39,099 bases of DNA from Lachnospiraceae bacterium UBA7110 (GTDB lineage Bacteria; Bacillota; Clostridia; Lachnospirales; Lachnospiraceae), in NCBI GenBank assembly GCA_002492295.1, contig DKYC01000078.1, forward strand, positions 12,223 through 51,321, given 5' to 3'. Below, piece after piece: positions 15,911-23,566 of the stretch. A program made the translations under genes and the position numbers. Below the pieces are notes generated by a model. It was not told the DNA's origin and did no database searches. It saw nothing but the letters and a program-made list of their open reading frames with translations. Position 1 is the first letter of the stretch. The number at the start of each line of letters is the position of its first letter.

Positions 15911-17572
15911 ATGAAAAAACAGTTGAAAATTTTTACCTGGTTTATGGGGCTTATGGGAAAACGGCTTCCTTTATATTTGGCTGCAATCCTGCTTTCTACC
16001 ATCGGTTCGGCGCTTTCCACAGTCGCAAACGCGTGGATTGTGGAGGATATTGTCGCTGCGGCACAGGCAGGAAAGGCACAAGGTCTTCTATGGTCGGTAG
16101 CAGTTTCTTTTGGGCTTTTTGTGTTTGGATGGGTGTTATGGCGTTTTGGCATTATCCATTATAATATCGAGGGGCGCAGGGGTGTTGCCACGGTGGAAAA
16201 ACTGGTGTTTGCAAAGGCAATGCGCCTTCCGTACGCTTATTATGAGGAACACCACAGCGCGGATTTCATGTCAAAACTGACATTTGATACGGAACGGGCG
16301 GGAGATATTTACAGCTCAAGGCTGCGCAGGCTTTTATCGGCAATCATTTCTTCCGTTGTGTTTCTTGTTCCGATGTTTTGCGACAGTTGGCAGCTTACTT
16401 TGTGTCTCCTGGGCGTAAGCATATTGTCCTTTGCAGTCAATACACTGTTTCTGTCTCCGATGAAGAAGAACGGTACGCAGCTTTCAAAATATCACAGCGT
16501 GATGCTGGAGAAACTTACAAATATTCTTGCGGGAATGGAGCTGATTAAGATTTTTCCAATGCGTCAGACGATGTGGGAGGATTACCATGAGGCAAATGAG
16601 GACTATTATGACACGCAGATAAAGGCGGGGAAGCTTTCGGCGGCGTTGGAGAGCCTGAACTGTCTGTTTGATTTGACGGGAGCGCTTGCGTTTCTTGGAC
16701 TGGGAATTTATTTTGTCTCCAAAAACATGATTGGACTTGGGCAGCTTACCGCAATTTATACTTTATATGGCAGCTTCCGCTATGTGTTTCTTGATATAGG
16801 GACATACCTGCCGCAAATGATGAACTGTCTTGCCAATGCGGAGCGGTTGTATTACTTTTTGCAGCTTGAGGAGGAGACGGATACGGAGGTATCTGTTACT
16901 GGTCAGCCAAAACAGCAGGGATATGCGGTTACCATGGAGAACCTTTCTTTTTCTTATGATAAGGATGCTCCCCTTTTGGAACATGTATCCTTAAAAATTA
17001 AGGAGAACAGTTTTGTCGCGCTGACGGGGGAATCGGGTTGCGGCAAGAGCACGCTTGCCAAGCTGCTTTTAGGATTTTATATGCCTAGTGAAGGGGAGAT
17101 TTGCATCTGCCAAAAAAGCTATGGAACTTGCAGTAAAAAGGAAATCCGCGACCTGATTGCTTATGTGCCGCAGGAGCCATACCTGTATGGAGTAAGTATT
17201 GCGGAAAATATCGCGTATGGCAGGAGCGGCGTTTCTCCTTCGGATGTGCCGATGGAGGATATTATCGCGGCGGCGAAGGCTGCAAACGCGCACGACTTTA
17301 TTATGGAACTTCCGCAGGGATATCAAACCATTGCAGGTGAGCGCGGAAATACGCTTTCGGGAGGGGAAAAACAGCGTATTGCGCTTGCGAGGGCAGTGTT
17401 GAAAAATGCGCCCGTTTTGCTGCTGGACGAAGCGACTTCCGCGCTTGACAGTAAATCGGAAAAGCTGGTCAACGAGGCAATCCAAAAGGTATGCCAAAAC
17501 CACACGACGATTATGATTGCGCACCGAAGCTCAACCATTGCAATGGCGGATGAAGTTATCGCAGTTGGATAG
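15911..17572 (+). CDS. ABC exporter half-transporter, subunit 2, shortened C-terminus
   Basis: A 553-residue half-transporter with a membrane domain at ~18-310 and a nucleotide-binding domain with Walker A GESGCGKST (373-381), signature LSGGEKQRIALARA, Walker B LLLDEATSALD with E507, and H-loop AHRSST. It begins 38 bases after subunit 1 behind GGAGG, so the two form one operon and probably a heterodimer. The protein stops right after ADEVIAVG. Most family members continue for ~25-30 residues (the G-x-I-x-E-x-G-x-H-x-x-L tail), so this end is truncated, although every ATP-binding motif is intact. Neither other frame downstream restores the tail. The stop codon lies in an inverted repeat shared with the convergent gene. 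Confidence 0.9.
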   Translation: MKKQLKIFTWFMGLMGKRLPLYLAAILLSTIGSALSTVANAWIVEDIVAAAQAGKAQGLLWSVAVSFGLFVFGWVLWRFGIIHYNIEGRRGVATVEKLVFAKAMRLPYAYYEEHHSADFMSKLTFDTERAGDIYSSRLRRLLSAIISSVVFLVPMFCDSWQLTLCLLGVSILSFAVNTLFLSPMKKNGTQLSKYHSVMLEKLTNILAGMELIKIFPMRQTMWEDYHEANEDYYDTQIKAGKLSAALESLNCLFDLTGALAFLGLGIYFVSKNMIGLGQLTAIYTLYGSFRYVFLDIGTYLPQMMNCLANAERLYYFLQLEEETDTEVSVTGQPKQQGYAVTMENLSFSYDKDAPLLEHVSLKIKENSFVALTGESGCGKSTLAKLLLGFYMPSEGEICICQKSYGTCSKKEIRDLIAYVPQEPYLYGVSIAENIAYGRSGVSPSDVPMEDIIAAAKAANAHDFIMELPQGYQTIAGERGNTLSGGEKQRIALARAVLKNAPVLLLDEATSALDSKSEKLVNEAIQKVCQNHTTIMIAHRSSTIAMADEVIAVG

Positions 17573-17608
17573 GAAATGGATAAAAATGGTTGTAGATGAC
17601 CTATCCAA
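17565..17608. repeat. Inverted repeat spanning two convergent stop codons
   Basis: TTGGATAGG (17565-17573) and CCTATCCAA (17600-17608) are perfect 9-base complements separated by 26 bases. The left arm holds the TAG of ABC subunit 2, and the right arm holds the TAG (complement strand) of the aldo/keto reductase family gene. There is no T tract, so it is a poor intrinsic terminator. It could be a weak bidirectional 3' hairpin or the scar of a rearrangement. Confidence 0.5.
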
Positions 17609-18743
17609 ACAGCCTGACGGCAGCCGTCATTCGCTCTATGATATGTACACCGAACGGACAACGCGATTCACAGCCGCCGCATTTGATACAGTCCGCCGCG
17701 TGCGCTGAAAGCGCTTCATAATGGGCGCGAACCGTCGGCGGTACAATATCCTGCATTTTTGCCAAATCATACAGTTTATTGACCATGGCAATATCAATTC
17801 CTGACGGGCACGGTGCACAGTGTCCGCAGTAAGTACACTGCCCTACGTAGGCATGGCGCGGTGCGTTTGCAAGAACGCTGGCGTAGTCTTTTTCTTCTTC
17901 GGATGCCGTTTCATAGGCAACTGCCGCATCTACGTGAGCCGGCGTGTCATATCCGACCATGACACTGGCAACGGCAGGTCTGGTCAAGGCATAATGCAGA
18001 CATTGGATTGGTGTCAGCGCCACACCGAAAGGAGAAGTTTCCGCGGAGAACAGCCTCCCGCCTGCATACCCCTTCATTACAGTGATGCCCACACCGTTTT
18101 GCTCGCAGAGCTGATATAATTTGGCGCGTTCCGGTGCAATTCCTCCAATGTTTTCGGCATATTCGTCCTTAAAGTACTCATTCAAATCTTCGCTTGCAGG
18201 AAGCATGTCAAAAGCAGGATTTACGGAAAAAAGAATCATTTCCACAATACCGCTCTGTGCCGCAAGCTTTGCAATGTCAGGATTGTGGGTACTCATTCCG
18301 ATATGGCGGATAATCCCTTTTTGTTTCAAATCCTTGACATACGAAATAAATTCGCCATCCATAATTTTGTGAAACTCCGCAACTTCGTCTACAAAGTGAA
18401 TCATTCCAAGGTCTATGTAGTCAGTACGCAGGCGGTTTCGCAAATCCTCAAATGCCTCCTGAACCTTTCCAAGCTCACGTGTGCGTACATACTGACCGTT
18501 CTGCCATGTAGAGCCGATATGCCCCTGAATAATCCAGCGTTCCCGTTGTCCTTCCAGCGCCGCGCCGATGTTGGAACGCACATTCGGTTCCGACATCCAG
18601 CAGTCCAGGATATTGATTCCTGCCTGTGCGCAGTGGTCAATGACCTCTTTTACTTCCGCGGCATTATGGCGCTCCAGCCATTCGGCGCCAAGACCAATCT
18701 CACTGACATTCAGCCCCGTTTTTCCAAGTGCCCTGTACTTCAT
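17601..18743 (-). CDS. Aldo/keto reductase-fold protein with two 4Fe-4S motifs
   Basis: A 380-residue protein. Residues ~1-290 have the aldo/keto reductase barrel pattern (MKYRALGKTGLNVSEIGLG; YIDLGMIHFVDE; HIGMSTHNPDIA; TVMKGYAGGRLF). The C-terminal ~80 residues carry two ferredoxin-type clusters: C303-C306-C309-C312 followed by Pro, and C352-C355-C358-C362 followed by Pro. The barrel keeps D47 and the His in MIHF, but the usual catalytic Tyr (here DCWMSEPN) and Lys (here IIQGHIG) are missing, so classic NADPH carbonyl reduction is doubtful; an electron-transfer role is possible. The start at 18743 has AAAGGAGG 9 bases upstream. It is the only leftward gene recognised here, converging on the ABC operon and diverging from the SulP gene. 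Confidence 0.9.
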   Translation of the reverse strand: MKYRALGKTGLNVSEIGLGAEWLERHNAAEVKEVIDHCAQAGINILDCWMSEPNVRSNIGAALEGQRERWIIQGHIGSTWQNGQYVRTRELGKVQEAFEDLRNRLRTDYIDLGMIHFVDEVAEFHKIMDGEFISYVKDLKQKGIIRHIGMSTHNPDIAKLAAQSGIVEMILFSVNPAFDMLPASEDLNEYFKDEYAENIGGIAPERAKLYQLCEQNGVGITVMKGYAGGRLFSAETSPFGVALTPIQCLHYALTRPAVASVMVGYDTPAHVDAAVAYETASEEEKDYASVLANAPRHAYVGQCTYCGHCAPCPSGIDIAMVNKLYDLAKMQDIVPPTVRAHYEALSAHAADCIKCGGCESRCPFGVHIIERMTAAVRLFG

Positions 18744-18816
18744 ATTAAGTGTCCTCCTTTTGCTTGTAATGGAATAAACCAATAGAACTTTCCGTTTGTC
18801 TGGGTATTCATGTTTA

Positions 18817-18845
18817 TTGTTATTTTATCATACGCATATATGCAA
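18817..18845 (-). promoter_or_regulatory. Possible promoter of the aldo/keto reductase gene, with palindrome
   Basis: On the minus strand, TTGCAT (18840-18845), a 17-base spacer, and TAACAA (18817-18822). The -10 is weak. The perfect palindrome GCATATATGC (18834-18843) overlaps the -35 and could be an operator. The divergent 270-base region 18744-19013 holds no gene. Confidence 0.28.
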
Positions 18846-18939
18846 TTCCATTAAAATTTATTTAAAATAAGCTTATTATTCTTCATGCAGACGATTGACA
18901 GGATATTTTCTTTTTTTCCAAAACAAATTTTATAGAACC

Positions 18940-18968
18940 TTGCAAAATTCCACAAATAGGTTTATATT
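18940..18968 (+). promoter_or_regulatory. Predicted sigma-A promoter of the SulP gene
   Basis: TTGCAA (18940-18945), a 17-base spacer, and TATATT (18963-18968). Predicted start near 18975, giving a ~39-base leader with GAGGAG before ATG 19014. Confidence 0.5.
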
Positions 18969-19013
18969 ATTTTTGTTTATGGAATTTTAATATTTACTTA
19001 TGAGGAGAATGAT

Positions 19014-20663
19014 ATGGAAAAATTAAAACCAAAGCTGTTTTCGGTTATGAAAACATACACCAGGCAACAGTTTCTTAAGGATGTTGTGGCAGGTATTATT
19101 GTTGCGATTATTGCCTTGCCGCTGTCCATTGCGCTCGCACTCGCGTCAGGCGTTGCGCCGGAGCAGGGGATTTATACGGCAATTATTGCGGGCTTTCTGA
19201 TTTCGTTTTTTGGCGGTTCGCGTGTACAGATTGCCGGTCCGACTGCGGCATTTGCAACAATTGTTGCAGGAATTGTCGCACAAAAGGGAATGGATGGGTT
19301 GATTCTTGCAACAATTCTTGCAGGATTGATTCTGATTGCAATGGGATTTCTAAGACTTGGAAACCTGATTAAATATATCCCTTACACAATTACAACAGGT
19401 TTTACGGCAGGAATTGCAGTGACAATCGCAATCGGGCAGGTTAAGGATTTCTTAGGGCTTACTTATCCCGCGGGCACTGTGACCATAGAAACAATGGAAA
19501 AAGCAGGTGCAGTAGTTAAATATATTGCAACAATCAATCCGCAGGCGGTGATTGTCGGGCTTGTGTGCCTTGCAATCCTAATCATTTTTCCGTACATCAA
19601 TAAAACCATTCCCGGTTCCCTGATTGCGGTAATTGCCGGAATTTTAATGGTACAGCTTTTTCATATGGATGTAAATACCATCGGCGATTTGTATGAAATC
19701 AGCAATAAGCTTCCGGCATTTCATCTTCCGGCGTTTACACTAAGAGACATTGGCGACATCTTTCCGGATGCCTTCACAATTGCGATATTGGCGGCAATTG
19801 AGTCGCTTTTATCCTGTGTTGTTGCGGACAGTATGATTAATTCCAAGCACCGCTCCAATATGGAGTTGATAGCACAGGGTATCGGAAATGTCGGTTCCGC
19901 ACTGTTTGGCGGTATTCCTGCTACCGGAGCGATTGCAAGAACGGCAGCCAATATCAAAAATGGCGGACGTACACCAATTGCAGGTATGGTTCATGCGGTT
20001 GTACTTGTGTTGATTCTTGTTATATTAATGCCCTACGCGGCTTTGATTCCGATGCCGTGTATCGCCGCGATTCTGTTTATGGTTGCTTATAATATGTGCG
20101 GATGGCGTGCGTTTGTAAATTTATGCAAATCTTCGCCCAAGAGCGATATTATCGTATTGGTTACTACTTTTGTGCTGACAGTTGTGTTTGATTTGGTGGC
20201 GGCAATTGAGGTTGGCATTTTGCTCGCGGCAGTGCTTTTTATGAAGCGCATGAGTGAGGTTACAGGGGTGGAAAGTTGGAAATACATCGATGAGGAGGAC
20301 GATCCTGACAGTCTGACACTGCGCGAAGTACCTGCCCATACGCTTGTATATGAAATCTCGGGACCGATGTTTTTTGCGGCGGCGGATAAAATCCTGACGA
20401 TTTCCGTAAAAGAAGACACAAAGTGTCTGGTTTTGCGTATGCGGAGTGTAAATGCCATCGATGCCACGGCAATGCATTCGTTGGAACAGCTTTATGAAAA
20501 ATATGAGCAGAAGGACATCCGGATTATCCTTTCGCATGTGAACGAACAGCCAAAGGCGGTTATGGAAAAATCCGGATTCGCGGCGAAAGTAGGTGCGCAA
20601 AACTTCTGCGCGCATATTGATGAGGCGTTGGCGCGGGCAAAGCAGTTTGCAGGCAATTCATAA
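19014..20663 (+). CDS. SulP family anion transporter with STAS domain
   Basis: Membrane transporter of the SulP/SLC26 family, 549 residues. The membrane part (about residues 20-415) has the family's conserved opening (DVVAGIIVAIIALPLSIALA, then SGVAPEQGIYTAIIAGF), followed by GGSRVQIAGPTAAF. A C-terminal cytoplasmic STAS domain follows from about residue 440 (LVYEISGPMFFAAADKI; LRMRSVNAIDATAMHSL). Bacterial relatives carry sulfate, bicarbonate or dicarboxylates, and substrate cannot be assigned from the sequence. The gene stands alone with its own predicted promoter and terminator. GAGGAG lies about 6 bases before the ATG. No sulfur-assimilation or carbonic anhydrase gene is adjacent that would favour one substrate. 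Confidence 0.93.
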   Translation: MEKLKPKLFSVMKTYTRQQFLKDVVAGIIVAIIALPLSIALALASGVAPEQGIYTAIIAGFLISFFGGSRVQIAGPTAAFATIVAGIVAQKGMDGLILATILAGLILIAMGFLRLGNLIKYIPYTITTGFTAGIAVTIAIGQVKDFLGLTYPAGTVTIETMEKAGAVVKYIATINPQAVIVGLVCLAILIIFPYINKTIPGSLIAVIAGILMVQLFHMDVNTIGDLYEISNKLPAFHLPAFTLRDIGDIFPDAFTIAILAAIESLLSCVVADSMINSKHRSNMELIAQGIGNVGSALFGGIPATGAIARTAANIKNGGRTPIAGMVHAVVLVLILVILMPYAALIPMPCIAAILFMVAYNMCGWRAFVNLCKSSPKSDIIVLVTTFVLTVVFDLVAAIEVGILLAAVLFMKRMSEVTGVESWKYIDEEDDPDSLTLREVPAHTLVYEISGPMFFAAADKILTISVKEDTKCLVLRMRSVNAIDATAMHSLEQLYEKYEQKDIRIILSHVNEQPKAVMEKSGFAAKVGAQNFCAHIDEALARAKQFAGNS

Positions 20664-20677
20664 AATTTTTATCAATT

Positions 20678-20704
20678 AAAATCAAGCAACCTTTGATTTT
20701 TTTT
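20678..20704 (+). terminator. Intrinsic terminator after the SulP gene
   Basis: AAAATCAA (20678-20685) pairs with TTGATTTT (20693-20700) around a 7-base loop, with T8 from 20697 to 20704. The stem is AT-rich but the T tract is strong. Its right arm overlaps the predicted -35 of mutS. Confidence 0.65.
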
Positions 20705-20720
20705 CCAGTTGTGATAAAAT
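20693..20720 (+). promoter_or_regulatory. Predicted promoter of mutS
   Basis: TTGATT (20693-20698), a 16-base spacer, and TAAAAT (20715-20720). It overlaps the SulP terminator, a compact arrangement. Transcription would start near 20727, just before a 10-bp hairpin. Confidence 0.42.
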
Positions 20721-20731
20721 AGGGAAGAGCA

Positions 20732-20763
20732 AAAACGGGCAGACGGTTTTCTTTGCCCGTTTT
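20732..20763 (+). promoter_or_regulatory. Hairpin at the 5' end of the mutS transcript
   Basis: AAAACGGGCA (20732-20741) pairs perfectly with TGCCCGTTTT (20754-20763) around a 12-base loop. It follows the predicted mutS transcription start by a few bases and precedes ATG 20810 by 46. The T run is only four bases and part of the stem, so full termination is unlikely. It may protect the 5' end or act as a weak attenuator. Confidence 0.45.
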
Positions 20764-20809
20764 AAAGTGTGTTTTGTTTATGCTACAAAAGAAAGGTCAG
20801 GATATAAAA

Positions 20810-23455
20810 ATGGCACAAATGACGCCGATGATGTCGCAGTATGTGGAAACAAAAAAGCAGTATAAGGATTGTATCCTTTTTTACAGACTCGGTGATTTTT
20901 ATGAGATGTTTTTCGAGGACGCAAAGCTTGTTTCCAAAGAGCTTGAGCTGACGCTTACGGGAAAGGACTGTGGATTAGAGGAGCGTGCCCCGATGTGCGG
21001 TGTGCCGTACCATGCGTTGGACACCTATCTGACGCGCCTTGTGTCAAAAGGCTATAAAGTGGCAATCTGCGAACAGGTTGAGGATCCGAAAATGGCAAAA
21101 GGTCTTGTAAAGCGTGAAGTGACACGCATTGTCACACCGGGTACTAACTTAAATATGCAGGCGCTTGAAGAGTCCAAAAATAACTATATCATGTGTATCT
21201 CACATTTTCCAAATAAAATCGGTATTGCAATTGCCGATGTCACGACCGGTGATTTTTATGTGACGGAAGTCGATGGTTTGTCAAAACTAACTGATGAATT
21301 GTACAAATATATGCCAACGGAAATCATTTGCAACGATGCCTTTATGATGAGCGGCTTTGATATTGACGACTTGAAAAACCGCCTGAAAATGGCAGTTTAT
21401 TCTTTGGAACCGTGGTACTTTGATGAGGACGGGTGCCGAAAATGCCTGATGGAACATTTTAAGGTCAGCACCCTTGCCGGTATGGGGCTTGAGGATTTTC
21501 CTTCGGGAATTATTTCCGCAGGCTCGCTCATGCAGTATCTGCTTGAAACACAGAAAACACAGCTAAGCCATATTACACATATTACACCTTATCTTGCAAG
21601 CCGTTTCATGCTTCTTGACAGCTCGACAAGGCGAAACCTTGAACTGACGGAAACCCTGCGCGAAAAGCAAAAACGCGGTTCTCTTTTATGGGTGCTTGAC
21701 AAGACGAAAACGGCAATGGGTGCAAGACAGCTTCGGACGGATATTGAACAGCCGCTGATTAATAAAGAAGAAATCAACGACCGCCTGGATACCATTGACC
21801 AGCTCTGCAAAAATACGGTGGCAAGGGATGAAATCAGGGAATATTTAAATCCGATTTACGATATGGAACGGCTATTGGGAAAGATCAGCTATAAGACCGC
21901 CAATCCGCGTGATTTGGTTTCTTTTGCAAATTCCATGGAAATGCTTCCGCATATCAAAACAGTCCTGAAGGAATTTGACGCAAAGCTGCTAAAGGAAATT
22001 GACGAGCAGATAGATGCGCTTGAGGATTTGTTTTCCCTGATAAAAAATGCGATTTGTGAAGAACCGCCCCTGTTAATCCGCGAGGGCGGCATTATCAGGG
22101 ACGGTTTTGATAAGGATATTGACCATTTAAGAAAAGCAAAGACGGATGGAAAAAACTGGCTTGCGCAGCTTGAAGAGGAGGACCGGGAACGGACAGGAAT
22201 CAAAAATCTGAAGATTAAATATAACAAGGTATTCGGATATTATTTTGAGGTTACCAATTCTTTTAAAAACTTAGTGCCTGACGATTATGTGCGCAAACAG
22301 ACGCTTGTCAATGCCGAGCGGTATATGACGCCGAAATTAAAGGAACTGGAGGACACGATTTTAAATGCGGAGGACAAGCTCAATACGCTGGAGTATGATT
22401 TGTTCTGTAAAATCAGGGATGATATTGCAGGACAGCTGGAACGGATTCAAATGACGGCAAAGGCGGTGGGACGTCTTGATGTGTTTGCCTCGCTTTCCCT
22501 GACGGCAGAGCAGAACCATTATGTCAGACCGTCCTTAAATGATAAGGGTGTAATTGACATTAAAGACGGCAGACATCCTGTTGTCGAAAAAATGATTGAC
22601 CACGATATGTTTGTGGCAAACGATACGTATTTAAATAATGCCAATCACTGCGTAGCCGTCATTACGGGACCGAATATGGCGGGGAAATCGACCTATATGC
22701 GTCAGTCCGCCCTGATTGTGCTGATGGCGCAGCTTGGAAGTTTCGTACCGGCAAAAAGTGCGGATATCGGCATTGTGGACAGGATTTTTACGCGTGTCGG
22801 CGCGTCGGACGACTTGGCAAGCGGGCAGAGTACGTTTATGGTGGAAATGAACGAAGTCGCAAATATTTTGCGCAATGCAACGGCAAAAAGTCTTTTGGTT
22901 CTTGACGAGATCGGCAGGGGAACATCGACCTATGACGGTCTTAGCATTGCGTGGGCGGTGATTGAGCATATCAGCAACAAAAAAATCCTTGGCGCAAAGA
23001 CGCTTTTCGCCACACATTATCATGAGCTCACGGAGCTTGAGGGCAAAATCAGCAATGTCAACAATTATTGTATTGCCGTGAAGGAAAAGGGCGACGATAT
23101 TGTATTTTTGCGAAAGATTATCAAGGGAGGTGCCGACCGCAGCTATGGTATTCAGGTTGCAAAGCTTGCAGGCGTGCCGGATATGGTGATTGACCGTGCG
23201 AAGGAAATTGCGGAACAGTTGAGTGATAATGATATTACAAACAAGGTTCAGGACATTGCCATCGACATGAAGGGCGAGCACAAAAAGGTTAAACACTATG
23301 ATGACGTTGATATCGGACAGATGTCGCTGTTGGATACGGTAAGTGACGAGGATATCTTAAATGAATTAAGGGAAATTGATGTGTTTAATCTTACACCGCT
23401 TGATGCGATGAATACACTATACAGACTGCAAAACAAAATTAAAAACCGTTGGTAA
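20810..23455 (+). CDS. mutS: DNA mismatch repair protein MutS
   Basis: Mismatch-recognition ATPase of 881 residues, a normal MutS1 length. The N-terminal mismatch-binding domain has the intercalating Phe-x-Glu motif (F30-Y31-E32 in GDFYEMF). The connector, core and clamp domains follow, and the C-terminal ATPase has Walker A GPNMAGKSTYMRQ (from residue 620), the Walker B region LLVLDEIGRGTSTYDG, and ATHYHELTELE. ATG 20810 is preferred over an open frame reaching back to 20753 because MAQMTPMMSQY matches MutS N-termini and AGGA lies 7 bases upstream. It works with MutL, encoded 111 bases downstream. Its predicted promoter and leader hairpin are listed separately. Confidence 0.97.
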   Translation: MAQMTPMMSQYVETKKQYKDCILFYRLGDFYEMFFEDAKLVSKELELTLTGKDCGLEERAPMCGVPYHALDTYLTRLVSKGYKVAICEQVEDPKMAKGLVKREVTRIVTPGTNLNMQALEESKNNYIMCISHFPNKIGIAIADVTTGDFYVTEVDGLSKLTDELYKYMPTEIICNDAFMMSGFDIDDLKNRLKMAVYSLEPWYFDEDGCRKCLMEHFKVSTLAGMGLEDFPSGIISAGSLMQYLLETQKTQLSHITHITPYLASRFMLLDSSTRRNLELTETLREKQKRGSLLWVLDKTKTAMGARQLRTDIEQPLINKEEINDRLDTIDQLCKNTVARDEIREYLNPIYDMERLLGKISYKTANPRDLVSFANSMEMLPHIKTVLKEFDAKLLKEIDEQIDALEDLFSLIKNAICEEPPLLIREGGIIRDGFDKDIDHLRKAKTDGKNWLAQLEEEDRERTGIKNLKIKYNKVFGYYFEVTNSFKNLVPDDYVRKQTLVNAERYMTPKLKELEDTILNAEDKLNTLEYDLFCKIRDDIAGQLERIQMTAKAVGRLDVFASLSLTAEQNHYVRPSLNDKGVIDIKDGRHPVVEKMIDHDMFVANDTYLNNANHCVAVITGPNMAGKSTYMRQSALIVLMAQLGSFVPAKSADIGIVDRIFTRVGASDDLASGQSTFMVEMNEVANILRNATAKSLLVLDEIGRGTSTYDGLSIAWAVIEHISNKKILGAKTLFATHYHELTELEGKISNVNNYCIAVKEKGDDIVFLRKIIKGGADRSYGIQVAKLAGVPDMVIDRAKEIAEQLSDNDITNKVQDIAIDMKGEHKKVKHYDDVDIGQMSLLDTVSDEDILNELREIDVFNLTPLDAMNTLYRLQNKIKNRW

Positions 23456-23458
23456 ACG

Positions 23459-23474
23459 CAAGCCGCCGGGCTTG
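23459..23474 (+). other. Short hairpin in the mutS-mutL gap
   Basis: CAAGCC (23459-23464), loop GCCG, and GGCTTG (23469-23474), three bases after the mutS stop. No T tract follows, so it is not an intrinsic terminator. It may stabilise the mutS 3' end or tune the MutS to MutL ratio. Confidence 0.35.
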
Positions 23475-23566
23475 TATTGAAAGGATTTTCCAGGCAAATT
23501 TTTACTGGAATGATATACACTGTTGCGGTATCGCATTTAAAATTATAAGAAAGGAATCTAAAATCC

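Noticed and set aside
17517..17708. Short plus-strand frame after ABC subunit 2 that might restore its missing tail by frameshift
   Set aside because: Its translation has no G-x-I-x-E-x-G-x-H pattern, so it does not look like the lost C-terminus.
18285..18785. 166-residue open frame on the plus strand
   Set aside because: It runs opposite the 5' half of the aldo/keto reductase family gene, whose reading frame and ribosome site are clear.
22631..23296. 221-residue open frame on the minus strand
   Set aside because: It lies entirely opposite the conserved ATPase domain of mutS and has no family resemblance.
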